Positions 6,776-14,172 of a stretch of DNA of 35,154 nucleotides are shown here, one piece after another. The first letter of the stretch is position 1, and each line of letters starts with the position of its first letter. The translations under genes and the position numbers were made by a program. Below the pieces are notes generated by a model. That model made no database searches and was not told the DNA's origin. It was given only the letters and a program-made list of their open reading frames with translations. Source of the DNA: a virus; IMG/VR virus record IMGVR_UViG_3300032271_000785, positions 1-35,154 of that record. One strand, 5' to 3'.

Positions 6776-6993
6776 TAAGTTTACAGGAAGCAATTAAGCA
6801 GTGGCAAAACCAACTTGATGATTGGGACGATACTTGCTGTAATTCAAGTCATGACTATTTATCAGACATCGGTTTATTGTATCCAAAACCGGATAGCCAA
6901 GTTTGCAAGCGTGAGCTTGCTTGGCGGCAATACGTTAGAATTCGAGATGACAACCCACATTTTCCGTTTAACTCAAAAGAAAACTTAAACTAA
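6772..6993 (+). CDS. Small hypothetical protein
   Basis: A 73-residue acidic protein with an aromatic-rich middle (KQWQNQLDDWDDTCCNSS). Its ATG overlaps the previous stop by 4 nt, so it is translationally coupled to the resolvase-like gene. It has three cysteines but no CxxC pair. No family is recognised. Confidence 0.55.
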   Translation: MISLQEAIKQWQNQLDDWDDTCCNSSHDYLSDIGLLYPKPDSQVCKRELAWRQYVRIRDDNPHFPFNSKENLN

Positions 6994-7006
6994 TCAGGAG
7001 AAAATA

Positions 7007-7315
7007 ATGGCAACCACAACAACAACTGAAGCAAAACTGGTAAAATTATGGGCAAGAGTAGAGGCTGCAACCGTAAACTCTGCAACTGGAGAAGTCGTAC
7101 ACACTCCCGGCGTTGATCCAAAATACTTAGCCGCAGAACTGGTTAGAGAAATCCAAGGATTGTCCCAGCAATTAGACGCTGAAAAAGCTAAAGTTGCTGA
7201 TTTAACCGCAAAACTTGAAGCCGCAACAAAAGCAACAGCAAAGGCAACAACTGGAAAAAAGCGTTTAACCATTCCGGCAGATGACGTTGATACTGCAACC
7301 GGAACAGATATTTAG
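7007..7315 (+). CDS. Ala/Thr-rich coiled-coil hypothetical protein
   Basis: A 102-residue protein behind AGGAG, 5 nt before ATG. Residues about 45-80 form a coiled coil (QQLDAEKAKVADLTAKLEAA) followed by a short basic, Thr-rich tail. The strong ribosome site suggests good expression. I do not recognise a family. Confidence 0.6.
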   Translation: MATTTTTEAKLVKLWARVEAATVNSATGEVVHTPGVDPKYLAAELVREIQGLSQQLDAEKAKVADLTAKLEAATKATAKATTGKKRLTIPADDVDTATGTDI

Positions 7316-7329
7316 CTTTAGGGGCACTG

Positions 7330-7605
7330 ATGGCTTTGTTTAATAAACATAAAGAAAAGAAAAAACAATTAACCATTCAAGAACATGAAACAGAGTTTAA
7401 TAAAGCTCAATGGTTATTGGGAAGTTTAACTTATTTAATTGAAGACCATACTAAAGAATTAAATAAACTAAACGATCAACTAAACGAAACGATTCAGGTA
7501 ATGGATCACCATCGGCATTGGGCAAGGCTTTTAGTAGCGAAAGCAAAAAAAGAAGTTAATGACACCATAAAAGAGGGAGAAAAAAATGAAAGCCCCCTTA
7601 ATTAA
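7330..7605 (+). CDS. Coiled-coil hypothetical protein
   Basis: A 91-residue, highly charged helical protein. The N-terminus is Lys-rich (NKHKEKKKQL), and residues about 40-62 are a Leu/Asn heptad-like helix (TKELNKLNDQLNETIQ). Its end overlaps the next gene by 20 nt. No enzymatic motif is seen; it could be a small binding or inhibitor protein. Confidence 0.55.
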   Translation: MALFNKHKEKKKQLTIQEHETEFNKAQWLLGSLTYLIEDHTKELNKLNDQLNETIQVMDHHRHWARLLVAKAKKEVNDTIKEGEKNESPLN

Positions 7606-7891
7606 AAAACTAAGGTCATTGGTGCCCGAAAAGCTCCCACAAGGCATGAAAGAGTTTGACGCTTGGGTGGAAGACATAAGCCTATTGTCAGAGCTTCCAA
7701 TTAACGACAAATTAAAAAAAGTTATTGGAACTTTGATTTTACAGCTTCCGCCTAGTGTTGCTTATGTTCCTAAACGCCATGTGGCAAATTTGGTAAAAAA
7801 GGCCGCAGCTAATCAGGTTTCGGTTGAGGTTTTGTCTTTGATCAATGAAAAAGAAAAAGCAGAACAATCAAACCCTGCCACAGTTAATTAA
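7586..7891 (+). CDS. Small hypothetical protein
   Basis: A 101-residue protein with ribosome site GAGGGAG within the previous gene. It is helical with a basic middle (VPKRHVANLVKKAAANQ) and a charged end. It overlaps both neighbours, so it is part of a tightly packed operon of small genes. Function unknown. Confidence 0.55.
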   Translation: MKAPLIKKLRSLVPEKLPQGMKEFDAWVEDISLLSELPINDKLKKVIGTLILQLPPSVAYVPKRHVANLVKKAAANQVSVEVLSLINEKEKAEQSNPATVN

Positions 7892-8258
7892 AGTTTGGGA
7901 TGAGAAGTTGAAAGAATCCGGCTTTAAAGACATTGAGGATAGAAAAACCGGAAATTTAAAACTCTGGTCTGGTTCTGTTACGTTTAAAGACGTGACCGAA
8001 GAAGCCTACACGACAAAAAATTACGGATACACAAGCCTTGTTTGGAAAGAGTCTCAGGCTGAATACTACCGAGTGGCTGGCCAGTGTTTACATGAGGCAG
8101 AGTTTAAAACCCTACAGCATAAACTTATGTGGCAACTACATGCAGAAGGATTAAGCGTTTCAGAGATTTCCAAGGAACTCTCAATAAGTTACAAGAAGGT
8201 TAGATATGCAATCGAGCAAATGCAAAAAGAGTTTGGACTAAAATTTTGTCACAAATAA
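7845..8258 (+). CDS. Helix-turn-helix protein
   Basis: A 137-residue protein whose C-terminal part (residues about 96-131, LHAEGLSVSEISKELSISYK) is a sigma-region-4/LuxR-like helix-turn-helix, with GLSVSEIS as turn and SYKKVRYAI as recognition helix. The N-terminal half is basic and unknown. It probably binds DNA and may regulate phage transcription; it is the only clear candidate regulator in the window. The start overlaps the previous gene by 47 nt and has no good ribosome site, so the exact start is unsure. A weak copy of the repeated intergenic motif overlaps its stop. Confidence 0.6.
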   Translation: MKKKKQNNQTLPQLIKVWDEKLKESGFKDIEDRKTGNLKLWSGSVTFKDVTEEAYTTKNYGYTSLVWKESQAEYYRVAGQCLHEAEFKTLQHKLMWQLHAEGLSVSEISKELSISYKKVRYAIEQMQKEFGLKFCHK

Positions 8259-8264
8259 ACAAGT
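8244..8264 (+). promoter_or_regulatory. Weak fourth copy of the repeated dyad motif
   Basis: TTTTGTC, five bases, then TAAACAAGT matches the first 21 positions of the motif copies at 13913 and 20152 with the same spacing, but the right half (TTGTA) is missing. It overlaps the stop of the HTH gene and precedes the GNAT-like gene. Confidence 0.3.
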
Positions 8265-8278
8265 AAAAGAGCAATCAA

Positions 8279-8614
8279 ATGCAGCAACACATAAAAATTA
8301 GAAATCAAGTCGCAGAAGACCACAACTTCCTATTTGCCACGTACCTTCAAAATAATTGGTACGACAAGACAAACACTACTACCTTAAAAAAAGATACTTG
8401 GATGAGCCTGCAACACAAAAGACTAGAAAAAGTGTTAGATACGCAAGACATCAAAATTGCGTGCTTAAGTGCCGACCCCGATATTATTTTGGGCTATGCG
8501 TTTCAAGATGGCAGTAAACCTTTTACCTATGTAAAGCTTGCATGGCGCAATAATCCCGTAAACATAAAAGAAATGCTTTTAAAATCCTTGGAGGAAAACA
8601 ATGAACAGAGATAA
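8279..8614 (+). CDS. GNAT-like protein
   Basis: A 111-residue protein resembling short phage N-acetyltransferase-like proteins. The N-terminal IRNQVAEDHNFLFATYLQNN, the IACLSADPDIILGYAFQ strand pair and YVKLAWRNNPVNIKEMLLKS correspond to the usual beta strands and motif A region. The Arg/Gly-x-Gly loop that binds acetyl-CoA is degenerate (RNNPVN), so enzymatic activity is uncertain. The substrate is unknown. The end overlaps the next gene start by 14 nt. Confidence 0.5.
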   Translation: MQQHIKIRNQVAEDHNFLFATYLQNNWYDKTNTTTLKKDTWMSLQHKRLEKVLDTQDIKIACLSADPDIILGYAFQDGSKPFTYVKLAWRNNPVNIKEMLLKSLEENNEQR

Positions 8615-8873
8615 ATCAGAACCAATTGAGTTCGCCCACTTAGTAAATAGAATCTTTTTGGCTGGCATCAATAAGCAGCTCGAGAAAGGAATTGACCAGC
8701 GCTCATGCCAAGGCATTGAAATGTGGCGTCAAGGCAATGGCGATGTTTACTGGGAATACCAAGGCAAATGCGGATATTTGGCCGCAAGCTTATTTCAGTC
8801 TTTGGTTTGCAAAACAGGACCTGAAGTGACTTTAAAACAAAAAGTTGAAAGAGCTGAAAGAGTAGCTAAGTGA
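8601..8873 (+). CDS. Small hypothetical protein
   Basis: A 90-residue protein with an excellent TTGGAGG ribosome site lying inside the previous gene. It has a helical start (FAHLVNRIFLAGINKQLEKG) and a central Trp/Tyr/Gly patch (MWRQGNGDVYWEYQGK). No family is recognised. It overlaps the next gene by 4 nt (GTGA). Confidence 0.55.
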   Translation: MNRDKSEPIEFAHLVNRIFLAGINKQLEKGIDQRSCQGIEMWRQGNGDVYWEYQGKCGYLAASLFQSLVCKTGPEVTLKQKVERAERVAK

Positions 8874-9262
8874 AATTTATAACGACACTGCTTCACGCCC
8901 TTCTTTTTTACTTTGGCGTTTTATTTACCAAGTTTAAAGACGCTTGGAAGCCCAAGACTAAACAGCAACACAAGGTCAAGTCTACCAAGATTGCTTATAA
9001 ACAAGGCGAAAGCTACAGGCTCGGGCAATGCGTTGTGACTTTGGCCAAGTTTGGAATTGAGGGCAAACAAGAAGTCGCTACCAAGATTGCAGCCATTGAT
9101 AAAATTAGGGAAGAAAAGCATAAAAAATACACCGATAAGGCTGAGGGCATTATGCTTATGACCCCGGAAGAGTTAAAGGAATTTCAAGTTGAGGAATGGG
9201 TTGCAAACCGCAAGCGATTTAATGAAAAGAAAATGTACGAAAACTTAAGCGAGGATTATTAA
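8870..9262 (+). CDS. Membrane-anchored or exported basic protein
   Basis: A 130-residue protein starting at GTG in a GTGA overlap. Residues about 3-20 are hydrophobic (FITTLLHALLFYFGVLF) and could be a membrane anchor; the rest is very Lys-rich and helical. It precedes a gene with a signal peptide, so the pair may act at the cell envelope. No known family. Confidence 0.55.
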   Translation: MKFITTLLHALLFYFGVLFTKFKDAWKPKTKQQHKVKSTKIAYKQGESYRLGQCVVTLAKFGIEGKQEVATKIAAIDKIREEKHKKYTDKAEGIMLMTPEELKEFQVEEWVANRKRFNEKKMYENLSEDY

Positions 9263-9264
9263 CC

Positions 9265-9981
9265 ATGTGGATTAAATCATTAATAGTTTTAAGTGTATTA
9301 TGTAGTTTATGCACAGCCGATGTGGATAAAGAAGCTTGGAAAGAAATCCATGGTGATAGCCCGTTAACCACCAAAGAAAAGGTTATTGCAGACAACAAAA
9401 CCCGAGAGGCTGAGGCCGCCCTAAGAAATTACACAAGGCTTGCAACTAGATCAAACTTAGCTATCCGGGCAATCGTAAAAGTCGCAGTCCTTAATTTGTA
9501 CCGCAACAACCACATTTACGAAGCGCAAAAGATGGAAACCGAGTGGAAGGCGCTTGATGGAAAATTGGTCAAGGCCGTTGAAACTAGAAACATCGGCGAC
9601 TTTAAACCCATCTCCGATTGGCTAGCACTTGCTTATGAAATTCTAGAAATTAAGCTTGGCCTAAGCGTTTGTGAGACTTTAAGGCTAACCGATTTAAAAA
9701 CCCTGAATTTTTGCCTCCCAGTGTGCTTTAAACCCTGTTTCTATGGTTATAATAACTTCTACGACCATTTTGTAGCAGATGAGCGCTATAAGGGCTTAGC
9801 GCCCGTAATAAGCTATTGGGCAACTTTAATCACCTGCGATATTGCATCGTATAATATTGGATACTTCTTTGTCTGCTCCCCCGTTGCATTGGTTGTTGAA
9901 AGGGCTGTAAAAAACAGAGTCGCCCCCTGGGCCGCTCCAAAACTCTATGACATGGTGTGCAAAAATGAATATTCATTGTAA
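9265..9981 (+). CDS. Exported Cys-rich protein, unknown function
   Basis: A 238-residue protein with a clear signal peptide (MWIKSLIVLSVLCSLCTA), probably cut after CTA or lipidated at C16, though the lipobox is not canonical. The mature part is helical and holds many cysteines (FCLPVCFKPCF around residues 148-158 and others), which suggests disulfides or membrane hairpins outside the cytoplasm. Two hydrophobic stretches (about 178-192 and 198-212) may be membrane segments. A role in superinfection exclusion or envelope change is possible but unproven. Its end overlaps the methyltransferase gene. Confidence 0.55.
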   Translation: MWIKSLIVLSVLCSLCTADVDKEAWKEIHGDSPLTTKEKVIADNKTREAEAALRNYTRLATRSNLAIRAIVKVAVLNLYRNNHIYEAQKMETEWKALDGKLVKAVETRNIGDFKPISDWLALAYEILEIKLGLSVCETLRLTDLKTLNFCLPVCFKPCFYGYNNFYDHFVADERYKGLAPVISYWATLITCDIASYNIGYFFVCSPVALVVERAVKNRVAPWAAPKLYDMVCKNEYSL

Positions 9982-11233
9982 ATATGATTCATTAATTAAA
10001 TGCAATTCACTAAAGCCCCATCCCAAAAACAGGAATAAGCACCCAGAAGATCAAATTGAGCGTCTTGCTGAGATTTTAAAGTATCAAGGAGTTAGAGCAC
10101 CAATTGTTGTTTCAAAGCGTTCCGGAAAGATAGTTAAAGGACATGGGACGCTTCAAGCCATCAAGCAAAATGGTTGGGAGGAAGCTCCGGTTGTTTATCA
10201 AGATTTTGAAGATGATGACCAGGAATGGCTATTTGTGCAATCGGACAATGCTATTGCGATGTGGGCCGAGTTGGACCTTAAAGGCATTAACGCTGATTTG
10301 AGTGAACTAGGACCCTTTGACATTGATTTAATAGGCCTTAAAGACTTTACGGTCACGCCCGAGGAAAAGGATCTGGGCGATGAGGAGGCGACACCTGAGG
10401 TTCGTGAGACCGATATTCAATTGGGAGATTTGTTTCAGTTGGGTGACCACAGATTGTTGTGTGGTGACAGTACCGAAAAGGCACAAGTTGAAAAATTAAT
10501 CAAAAATCAAATTTGTGAAATTTGTTTTACTTCACCGCCTTATTCTGACCAAAGAAATTACAATGGAAACAAAGAGTTAGATACAAAACACATAGCCAAA
10601 TTTTTAACTGCGGCTAAAGAAAATATAAAATTTTTTGTAGTTAATTTAGGGTATTCAAGAAAAAACGGGGAAGTGAATTGTTATTGGAACGATTACTTAG
10701 AAATCGCACAAAACAGTTCTTTAAAATTATTAAGCTGGAATATATGGGATAGAAGCGGCTTTGGTTATACAGTAGGGCAAGCAACCGCCATGTTTACGAT
10801 TGACCATGAATGGATTTTTGTTTTTGGAGAAAACACAAAAGATTTAAATAGAACCATTGAAAACAAACAAGCGGGATTGTCAAAAAAAGGCACAATCAGG
10901 CAAAAAGATGGTAACACCACACCAGTTTTTACTTCAACTCAAACACACCGACAATTGGGGACAATAATAAGATGTGATGTGGCTAGATATGTAGGCAAAG
11001 AGCATAAACATCCCGCCATGTTTCCCCTCGAGTTAGTTGAAAGTTATTTGGAAGCCTTAACAAATATTTCGGATTTTGTTTACGATCCATTTGGCGGCTC
11101 AGGAACCACATTAATTGCTTGCGAGAAAACAAATCGTAAATGCTTTATGATGGAATTAGACCCACAATACTGTCAGGTCATTATTGACCGCTGGGAGCAG
11201 TACACTAACAAAAAGGCGGTGAAGCTTGTCTAA
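9965..11233 (+). CDS. DNA methyltransferase with N-terminal ParB-like domain
   Basis: A 422-residue protein from ATG 9965 (ATG 9947 would add six residues; neither has a strong ribosome site). Residues about 10-90 match a ParB/Srx-type N-terminal domain (LKPHPKNRNKHP, IVKGHGTLQA). The catalytic half has TSPPY (189-193), a central variable region that could be the target-recognition part, and DPFGGSGTT (374-382) for S-adenosylmethionine, in the beta-class order. The TSPPY form occurs in both N4-cytosine and N6-adenine enzymes, so the base is unknown. No restriction partner is visible, so it probably protects phage DNA or marks it for packaging. The terminase genes follow directly. Confidence 0.85.
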   Translation: MNIHCKYDSLIKCNSLKPHPKNRNKHPEDQIERLAEILKYQGVRAPIVVSKRSGKIVKGHGTLQAIKQNGWEEAPVVYQDFEDDDQEWLFVQSDNAIAMWAELDLKGINADLSELGPFDIDLIGLKDFTVTPEEKDLGDEEATPEVRETDIQLGDLFQLGDHRLLCGDSTEKAQVEKLIKNQICEICFTSPPYSDQRNYNGNKELDTKHIAKFLTAAKENIKFFVVNLGYSRKNGEVNCYWNDYLEIAQNSSLKLLSWNIWDRSGFGYTVGQATAMFTIDHEWIFVFGENTKDLNRTIENKQAGLSKKGTIRQKDGNTTPVFTSTQTHRQLGTIIRCDVARYVGKEHKHPAMFPLELVESYLEALTNISDFVYDPFGGSGTTLIACEKTNRKCFMMELDPQYCQVIIDRWEQYTNKKAVKLV

Positions 11234-11588
11234 ACGAAAAGTCGGTAGACCACCTAAATGGACAAACGTAGATTTAGACCAATTGCGCCAATGCGCTCAA
11301 AAGCAATGGAACGATAAGGAAATAGCCGCTCATTTTAAAATAAGCGTTGATACTTTAGACCGGCATTTTGCCGAAGAAATTGCCGCAGCTAGGCAAACGG
11401 GAAAAGCAAAACTAAGAGACCTTCAGTGGAAAAGAGCTTTGGAAGGCTCAGATACGATGATTAAGCACATGAGCGAGCATTATTTAGATCAACACTCAAG
11501 GCAAAGGATTGATTTAGATAAAATTCCAGAAGAACAATTAAAGGATTATTTAAAGAAAAAACTAGGAGACATCGATGGGAAAAATTGA
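11226..11588 (+). CDS. terS: Terminase small subunit-like DNA-binding protein
   Basis: A 120-residue protein starting at TTG 11226, inside the methyltransferase end and after AAGGCGGTG. It has an AT-hook-like start (GRPPKW), a helix-turn-helix (DKEIAAHFKISVDTLDRHF, residues about 30-49) and a helical tail. This is the usual shape of small terminase subunits, which recognise the packaging site and load the large subunit. The large subunit lies about 750 nt downstream with small genes in between. A plain HTH regulator is the alternative. Confidence 0.65.
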   Translation: MSKRKVGRPPKWTNVDLDQLRQCAQKQWNDKEIAAHFKISVDTLDRHFAEEIAAARQTGKAKLRDLQWKRALEGSDTMIKHMSEHYLDQHSRQRIDLDKIPEEQLKDYLKKKLGDIDGKN

Positions 11589-11868
11589 ACTAGCAAACTC
11601 AAAAGACGAAAAAGTAATGCATTTAAAAGCTTTGTTGGGTAAGCCCTTACAGCTTACTTTAAAAACCGGGGTTATAAATGGAATGTTGAGAAGCTTTACG
11701 CACAATTGCGCCGAAGTGTTGGAATACGACAAAGGACACGATGAAATGTGGACATATCAAATCGACATTGACGCAATTGAGGCAATTGTAACAAAGCAAA
11801 AGGCTGATAATTTAAGAAAAGATTGGTACGAGGCTTTGGCTCAGCAAGCAGCAGAAAATAATAAATAA
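11575..11868 (+). CDS. Sm/Hfq-like small protein, tentative
   Basis: A 97-residue protein overlapping the small terminase gene by 14 nt. The central part (KPLQLTLKTGVINGMLRSF, then AEVLEYD and WTYQIDIDAIEAIV) follows the strand pattern of an Sm-type barrel: a hydrophobic strand, Lys-Thr-Gly turn, Gly in the second strand, and a closing I-x-x-I strand. The C-terminus is helical. The Hfq YKHAIST signature is not kept, so RNA binding is only a guess. The position between the terminase genes is unusual. Confidence 0.5.
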   Translation: MGKIELANSKDEKVMHLKALLGKPLQLTLKTGVINGMLRSFTHNCAEVLEYDKGHDEMWTYQIDIDAIEAIVTKQKADNLRKDWYEALAQQAAENNK

Positions 11869-11907
11869 AGGATTAAGGCCAGTTTTTGTCAAAAACAGGG
11901 GAATTAA

Positions 11908-12087
11908 ATGCAGGACAAGGATATTTGTGGCGAGCCACCATCAGTAGCTCTTGTAAATTTTATGGCCGAGCTGCATTGCGCATTAAACGAAAGCGATTAT
12001 GAAAACGCTGCAATTGCATTAACTAGCTGCGTTGTGCTGATATTCGCTGAGCAAATCAAGCCATTGCAATATTCACAAGAGGAATAA
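11908..12087 (+). CDS. Short hypothetical protein (59 residues)
   Basis: ATG 11908 follows CAGGGG at 7 nt spacing, and the frame runs 59 codons to TAA. The product is acidic and helical (PSVALVNFMAELHCALNESD, then AAIALTSCVVLIFAEQI), with three cysteines. The ribosome site, the fit into the operon and the lack of overlap support it as real. No family is recognised. Confidence 0.5.
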   Translation: MQDKDICGEPPSVALVNFMAELHCALNESDYENAAIALTSCVVLIFAEQIKPLQYSQEE

Positions 12088-12099
12088 AGGGATGATGAA

Positions 12100-12342
12100 A
12101 TGAGTGCTTGTTTGTTTACTTTAAAGTTTGAAACTTTAAGAACAATGCCTGACAAAGACTTAAAATCTTTGCTATTTAACTTGTTAAAAGTTTTGGCTGT
12201 TGAGCCCGATAAAGATAATAAATTTCAATGTGATAGATGGGCAGGCTATTGGGACACACTGACAAAAATGGTATTTATTGAAACGAAAAGAAACTGGATT
12301 TCAGACAGGGATATCTGTCCCATTTGTAATGAAAATGGATGA
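12100..12342 (+). CDS. Small hypothetical protein with a terminal CPIC pair
   Basis: An 80-residue protein with a weak AAAGG site. The first half is helical (DLKSLLFNLLKVLAVE); the end contains CPICNENG, with another Cys about 30 residues earlier. The stop lies 8 nt inside the preferred terminase start, so it is coupled to the large terminase gene. Function unknown. Confidence 0.5.
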   Translation: MSACLFTLKFETLRTMPDKDLKSLLFNLLKVLAVEPDKDNKFQCDRWAGYWDTLTKMVFIETKRNWISDRDICPICNENG

Positions 12343-13762
12343 AGAACTCAAAACGCTCGCAAAAGCCTGGCTCGAATCTGGACAGCAAAAAGCTTTCTCG
12401 CTTGAGAAGTTTTGTTTTGGAAAACAGCTCGCATTTGTCGAAGACCCAAGCCCTTTTGCAACGGCTGTATGTTCAGTTAGAGCAGGGAAAACCGTCGGGT
12501 GTGCGGCAGATTTGGTTCACACTGCACTCGGAAGAGCAGGAATCGTGTGTCTATACATCACTCTTAATAGATTATCTGCTAAGAGAATTATTTGGCCCGA
12601 CCTAATAAAAATAGTAAGAGAATACAATCTTGGAGGCAAAATCAATGAGTCAGAATTATCCATTACGTTTCCGAATGGCTCGAAGATTTATGTCAGTGGC
12701 GCTAAGGATAAATCAGAAATTGAGAAGTTTAGAGGTTTGGCTTTGGCGCTCTGCTATATTGATGAGTGCCAATCGTTCCGCTCGTACATCCAAGAGCTGG
12801 TTGATGAAGTTATCGCCAAACGATTGTTTGACTACGCTGGCCGTTTACGACTTATTGGAACTCCCGGTCCAGTCCCGGTTGGATATTTCTATGACTGTTC
12901 TGTCTCAAATCAATGGTCCCACCACTACTGGACCATGTTCGACAACCCCTGGCTCCCAATCAAATCAGGCATGTCACACGACGAAATCCTCCAAAGGGAG
13001 CTCGACCGTAAAGGAGTCACTAGAGAAGACCCTGCAATCCAAAGAGAATGCTTTGGTCGATGGGCGTTTGACCCAAATTCTCTCGTCTTTAGATACAACG
13101 ATAAATTAAATGACTTTACAGAACTTCCCGCTATAAAAGGCGACTGGAGCTACATATTAGGCGTTGATATTGGCTTTAATGACGCCGATGCCATTGCAGT
13201 TATAGGTTGGAATGAAAAAGCTAAGGAGGCTTACCTTGTCGAGGAACTTGTTAAAAATAAGCAAGGGATTAGTGAACTTGCTAATCAACTTGGAGAGTTC
13301 ATCAAACGCTACAATCCGACCCGGGTTGTTATGGATACTGGAGGACTTGGAAAGAAAATCGCCGAAGAAATTAGAATACGCTATGCGCTTCCAATCAGTG
13401 CGGCTGAAAAGCAAAGAAAGTTTGAATACATCGAACTCCTCAACGATGCGCTCAGAACAAAGCGATTTTTTGCCAAAAGAACATCCCGCTTCGCTGAAGA
13501 CTGCCGCTTGGTGGAATGGGATCGTGACAACAAAGACCCAGAAGGAAAGCTAAAAATCAAAGACACCTTCCATTCAGATATCTGTGACGCAGTTCTTTAT
13601 GCGTTCAGAGAATCCTGTCATTGGATGTGGGAACCTGAAAAGCCCGTAATTAAACCCTACACACAGCCTTGGTTTAAAGAACAAGAAAACGACATGTGGA
13701 ATCAGGCTTGGGAACGTCAAAAGTCTCAAGAAGATGATGAAGAGAATTATTATTTAAGTTAA
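12335..13762 (+). CDS. terL: Terminase large subunit
   Basis: A 475-residue packaging motor from ATG 12335, which overlaps the previous stop by 8 nt; the upstream frame to 12278 lies within the previous gene. The ATPase half has a variant Walker A, SVRAGKT (47-53), Walker B YIDE (141-144) and a GTPGP coupling-type segment (about 175-179). The RNase H-like nuclease half has D278 in GVDIGF, D334 in VVMDTGG and D415/D418 in FHSDICDA. It pumps DNA into the prohead through the portal and cuts it at the end of packaging. Both halves are complete. Confidence 0.95.
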   Translation: MDEELKTLAKAWLESGQQKAFSLEKFCFGKQLAFVEDPSPFATAVCSVRAGKTVGCAADLVHTALGRAGIVCLYITLNRLSAKRIIWPDLIKIVREYNLGGKINESELSITFPNGSKIYVSGAKDKSEIEKFRGLALALCYIDECQSFRSYIQELVDEVIAKRLFDYAGRLRLIGTPGPVPVGYFYDCSVSNQWSHHYWTMFDNPWLPIKSGMSHDEILQRELDRKGVTREDPAIQRECFGRWAFDPNSLVFRYNDKLNDFTELPAIKGDWSYILGVDIGFNDADAIAVIGWNEKAKEAYLVEELVKNKQGISELANQLGEFIKRYNPTRVVMDTGGLGKKIAEEIRIRYALPISAAEKQRKFEYIELLNDALRTKRFFAKRTSRFAEDCRLVEWDRDNKDPEGKLKIKDTFHSDICDAVLYAFRESCHWMWEPEKPVIKPYTQPWFKEQENDMWNQAWERQKSQEDDEENYYLS

Positions 13763-13764
13763 AA

Positions 13765-13845
13765 GGCTATCGACCGTCTAAAATAGCTTCTCAGACCAAT
13801 TTGGGGAAACCGTGGGCAAAACGCAACAAACCCAAGCCGATAGCC
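13765..13845 (+). ncRNA. Structured intergenic RNA candidate after terL
   Basis: A closing stem of 8 perfect pairs, GGCTATCG (13765-13772) with CGATAGCC (13838-13845), encloses GTCT/AGAC (13776-13779 / 13793-13796) and TTGGG/CCCAA (13801-13805 / 13831-13835), giving a possible three-way junction. It begins 2 nt after the terL stop. No T-tract follows and no coding frame explains it. It could be a folded RNA element, a packaging-related site or an mRNA processing structure. Confidence 0.4.
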
Positions 13846-13977
13846 CTATCATGTGCTCGTAAAACCAGTCTTAGTAAGAGTCTTTTAAGCTGTAAAGCAA
13901 AAATCTAGGTTTTTTTGGCCGAACTAAACAAGTTTGTAGCGAAAAACGATAAAATTTAGAAAAAAGAGGTAAATTTT
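13846..13977. other. Remainder of the terL-head operon gap
   Basis: No gene is seen. It contains a run of seven T (about 13910-13916), the repeated dyad motif (13913-13940) and the ribosome site AGAGGT for the next gene. GATAAAAT (about 13948-13955) could be a -10 box, but no matching -35 is clear. Confidence 0.4.
13913..13940 (+). promoter_or_regulatory. Repeated dyad motif copy A, candidate late promoter or operator
   Basis: TTTTGGC, five bases, TAAACAAGTTTGTA, then GC. The same elements with the same spacing recur at 20152 and, with small changes, at 33019. The core ACAA-N2-TTGT is an inverted repeat. It sits just after a T-run and about 40 nt before the first gene of the head operon, where a promoter would be expected. 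Confidence 0.5.
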
Positions 13978-14172
13978 GTGGAACACGATGAAGAAATGCA
14001 TCCAGGCCTTCATGCAGCTGCCGAAGAACTTATTAGTGCAGTTAAACGAAATGACGCTAAAGGCGTCGCAATGGCTTTTGAGTCTGCCTTTCAAATCCTT
14101 GAACTCGGTGAACATGAGGAGCATGAGCATGAAGAAGAGGAAGCCGATCATGAAGAAGGCGAGGAAGAATAA
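13978..14172 (+). CDS. Acidic, His/Glu-rich small protein before the portal
   Basis: A 64-residue protein starting at GTG after AGAGGT. The first 42 residues form a helical domain (HPGLHAAAEELISAVKRNDA), and the tail is almost all Glu and His (EHEEHEHEEEEADHEE). Similar short proteins precede portal genes in other environmental phages as far as I recall. The tail could bind metal or shield basic partners. Its stop overlaps the next start (TAATG). Confidence 0.6.
   Translation: MEHDEEMHPGLHAAAEELISAVKRNDAKGVAMAFESAFQILELGEHEEHEHEEEEADHEEGEEE

Noticed and set aside
11869-11907. Another copy of the dyad motif (TTTTTGTCAAAAA)
   Set aside because: It is a short T/A palindrome and lacks the TAAACAA part at the required spacing.
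12339-13109. Additional plus-strand frames inside the large terminase gene
   Set aside because: They lie in another frame over conserved terminase motifs and have no protein-like features of their own.
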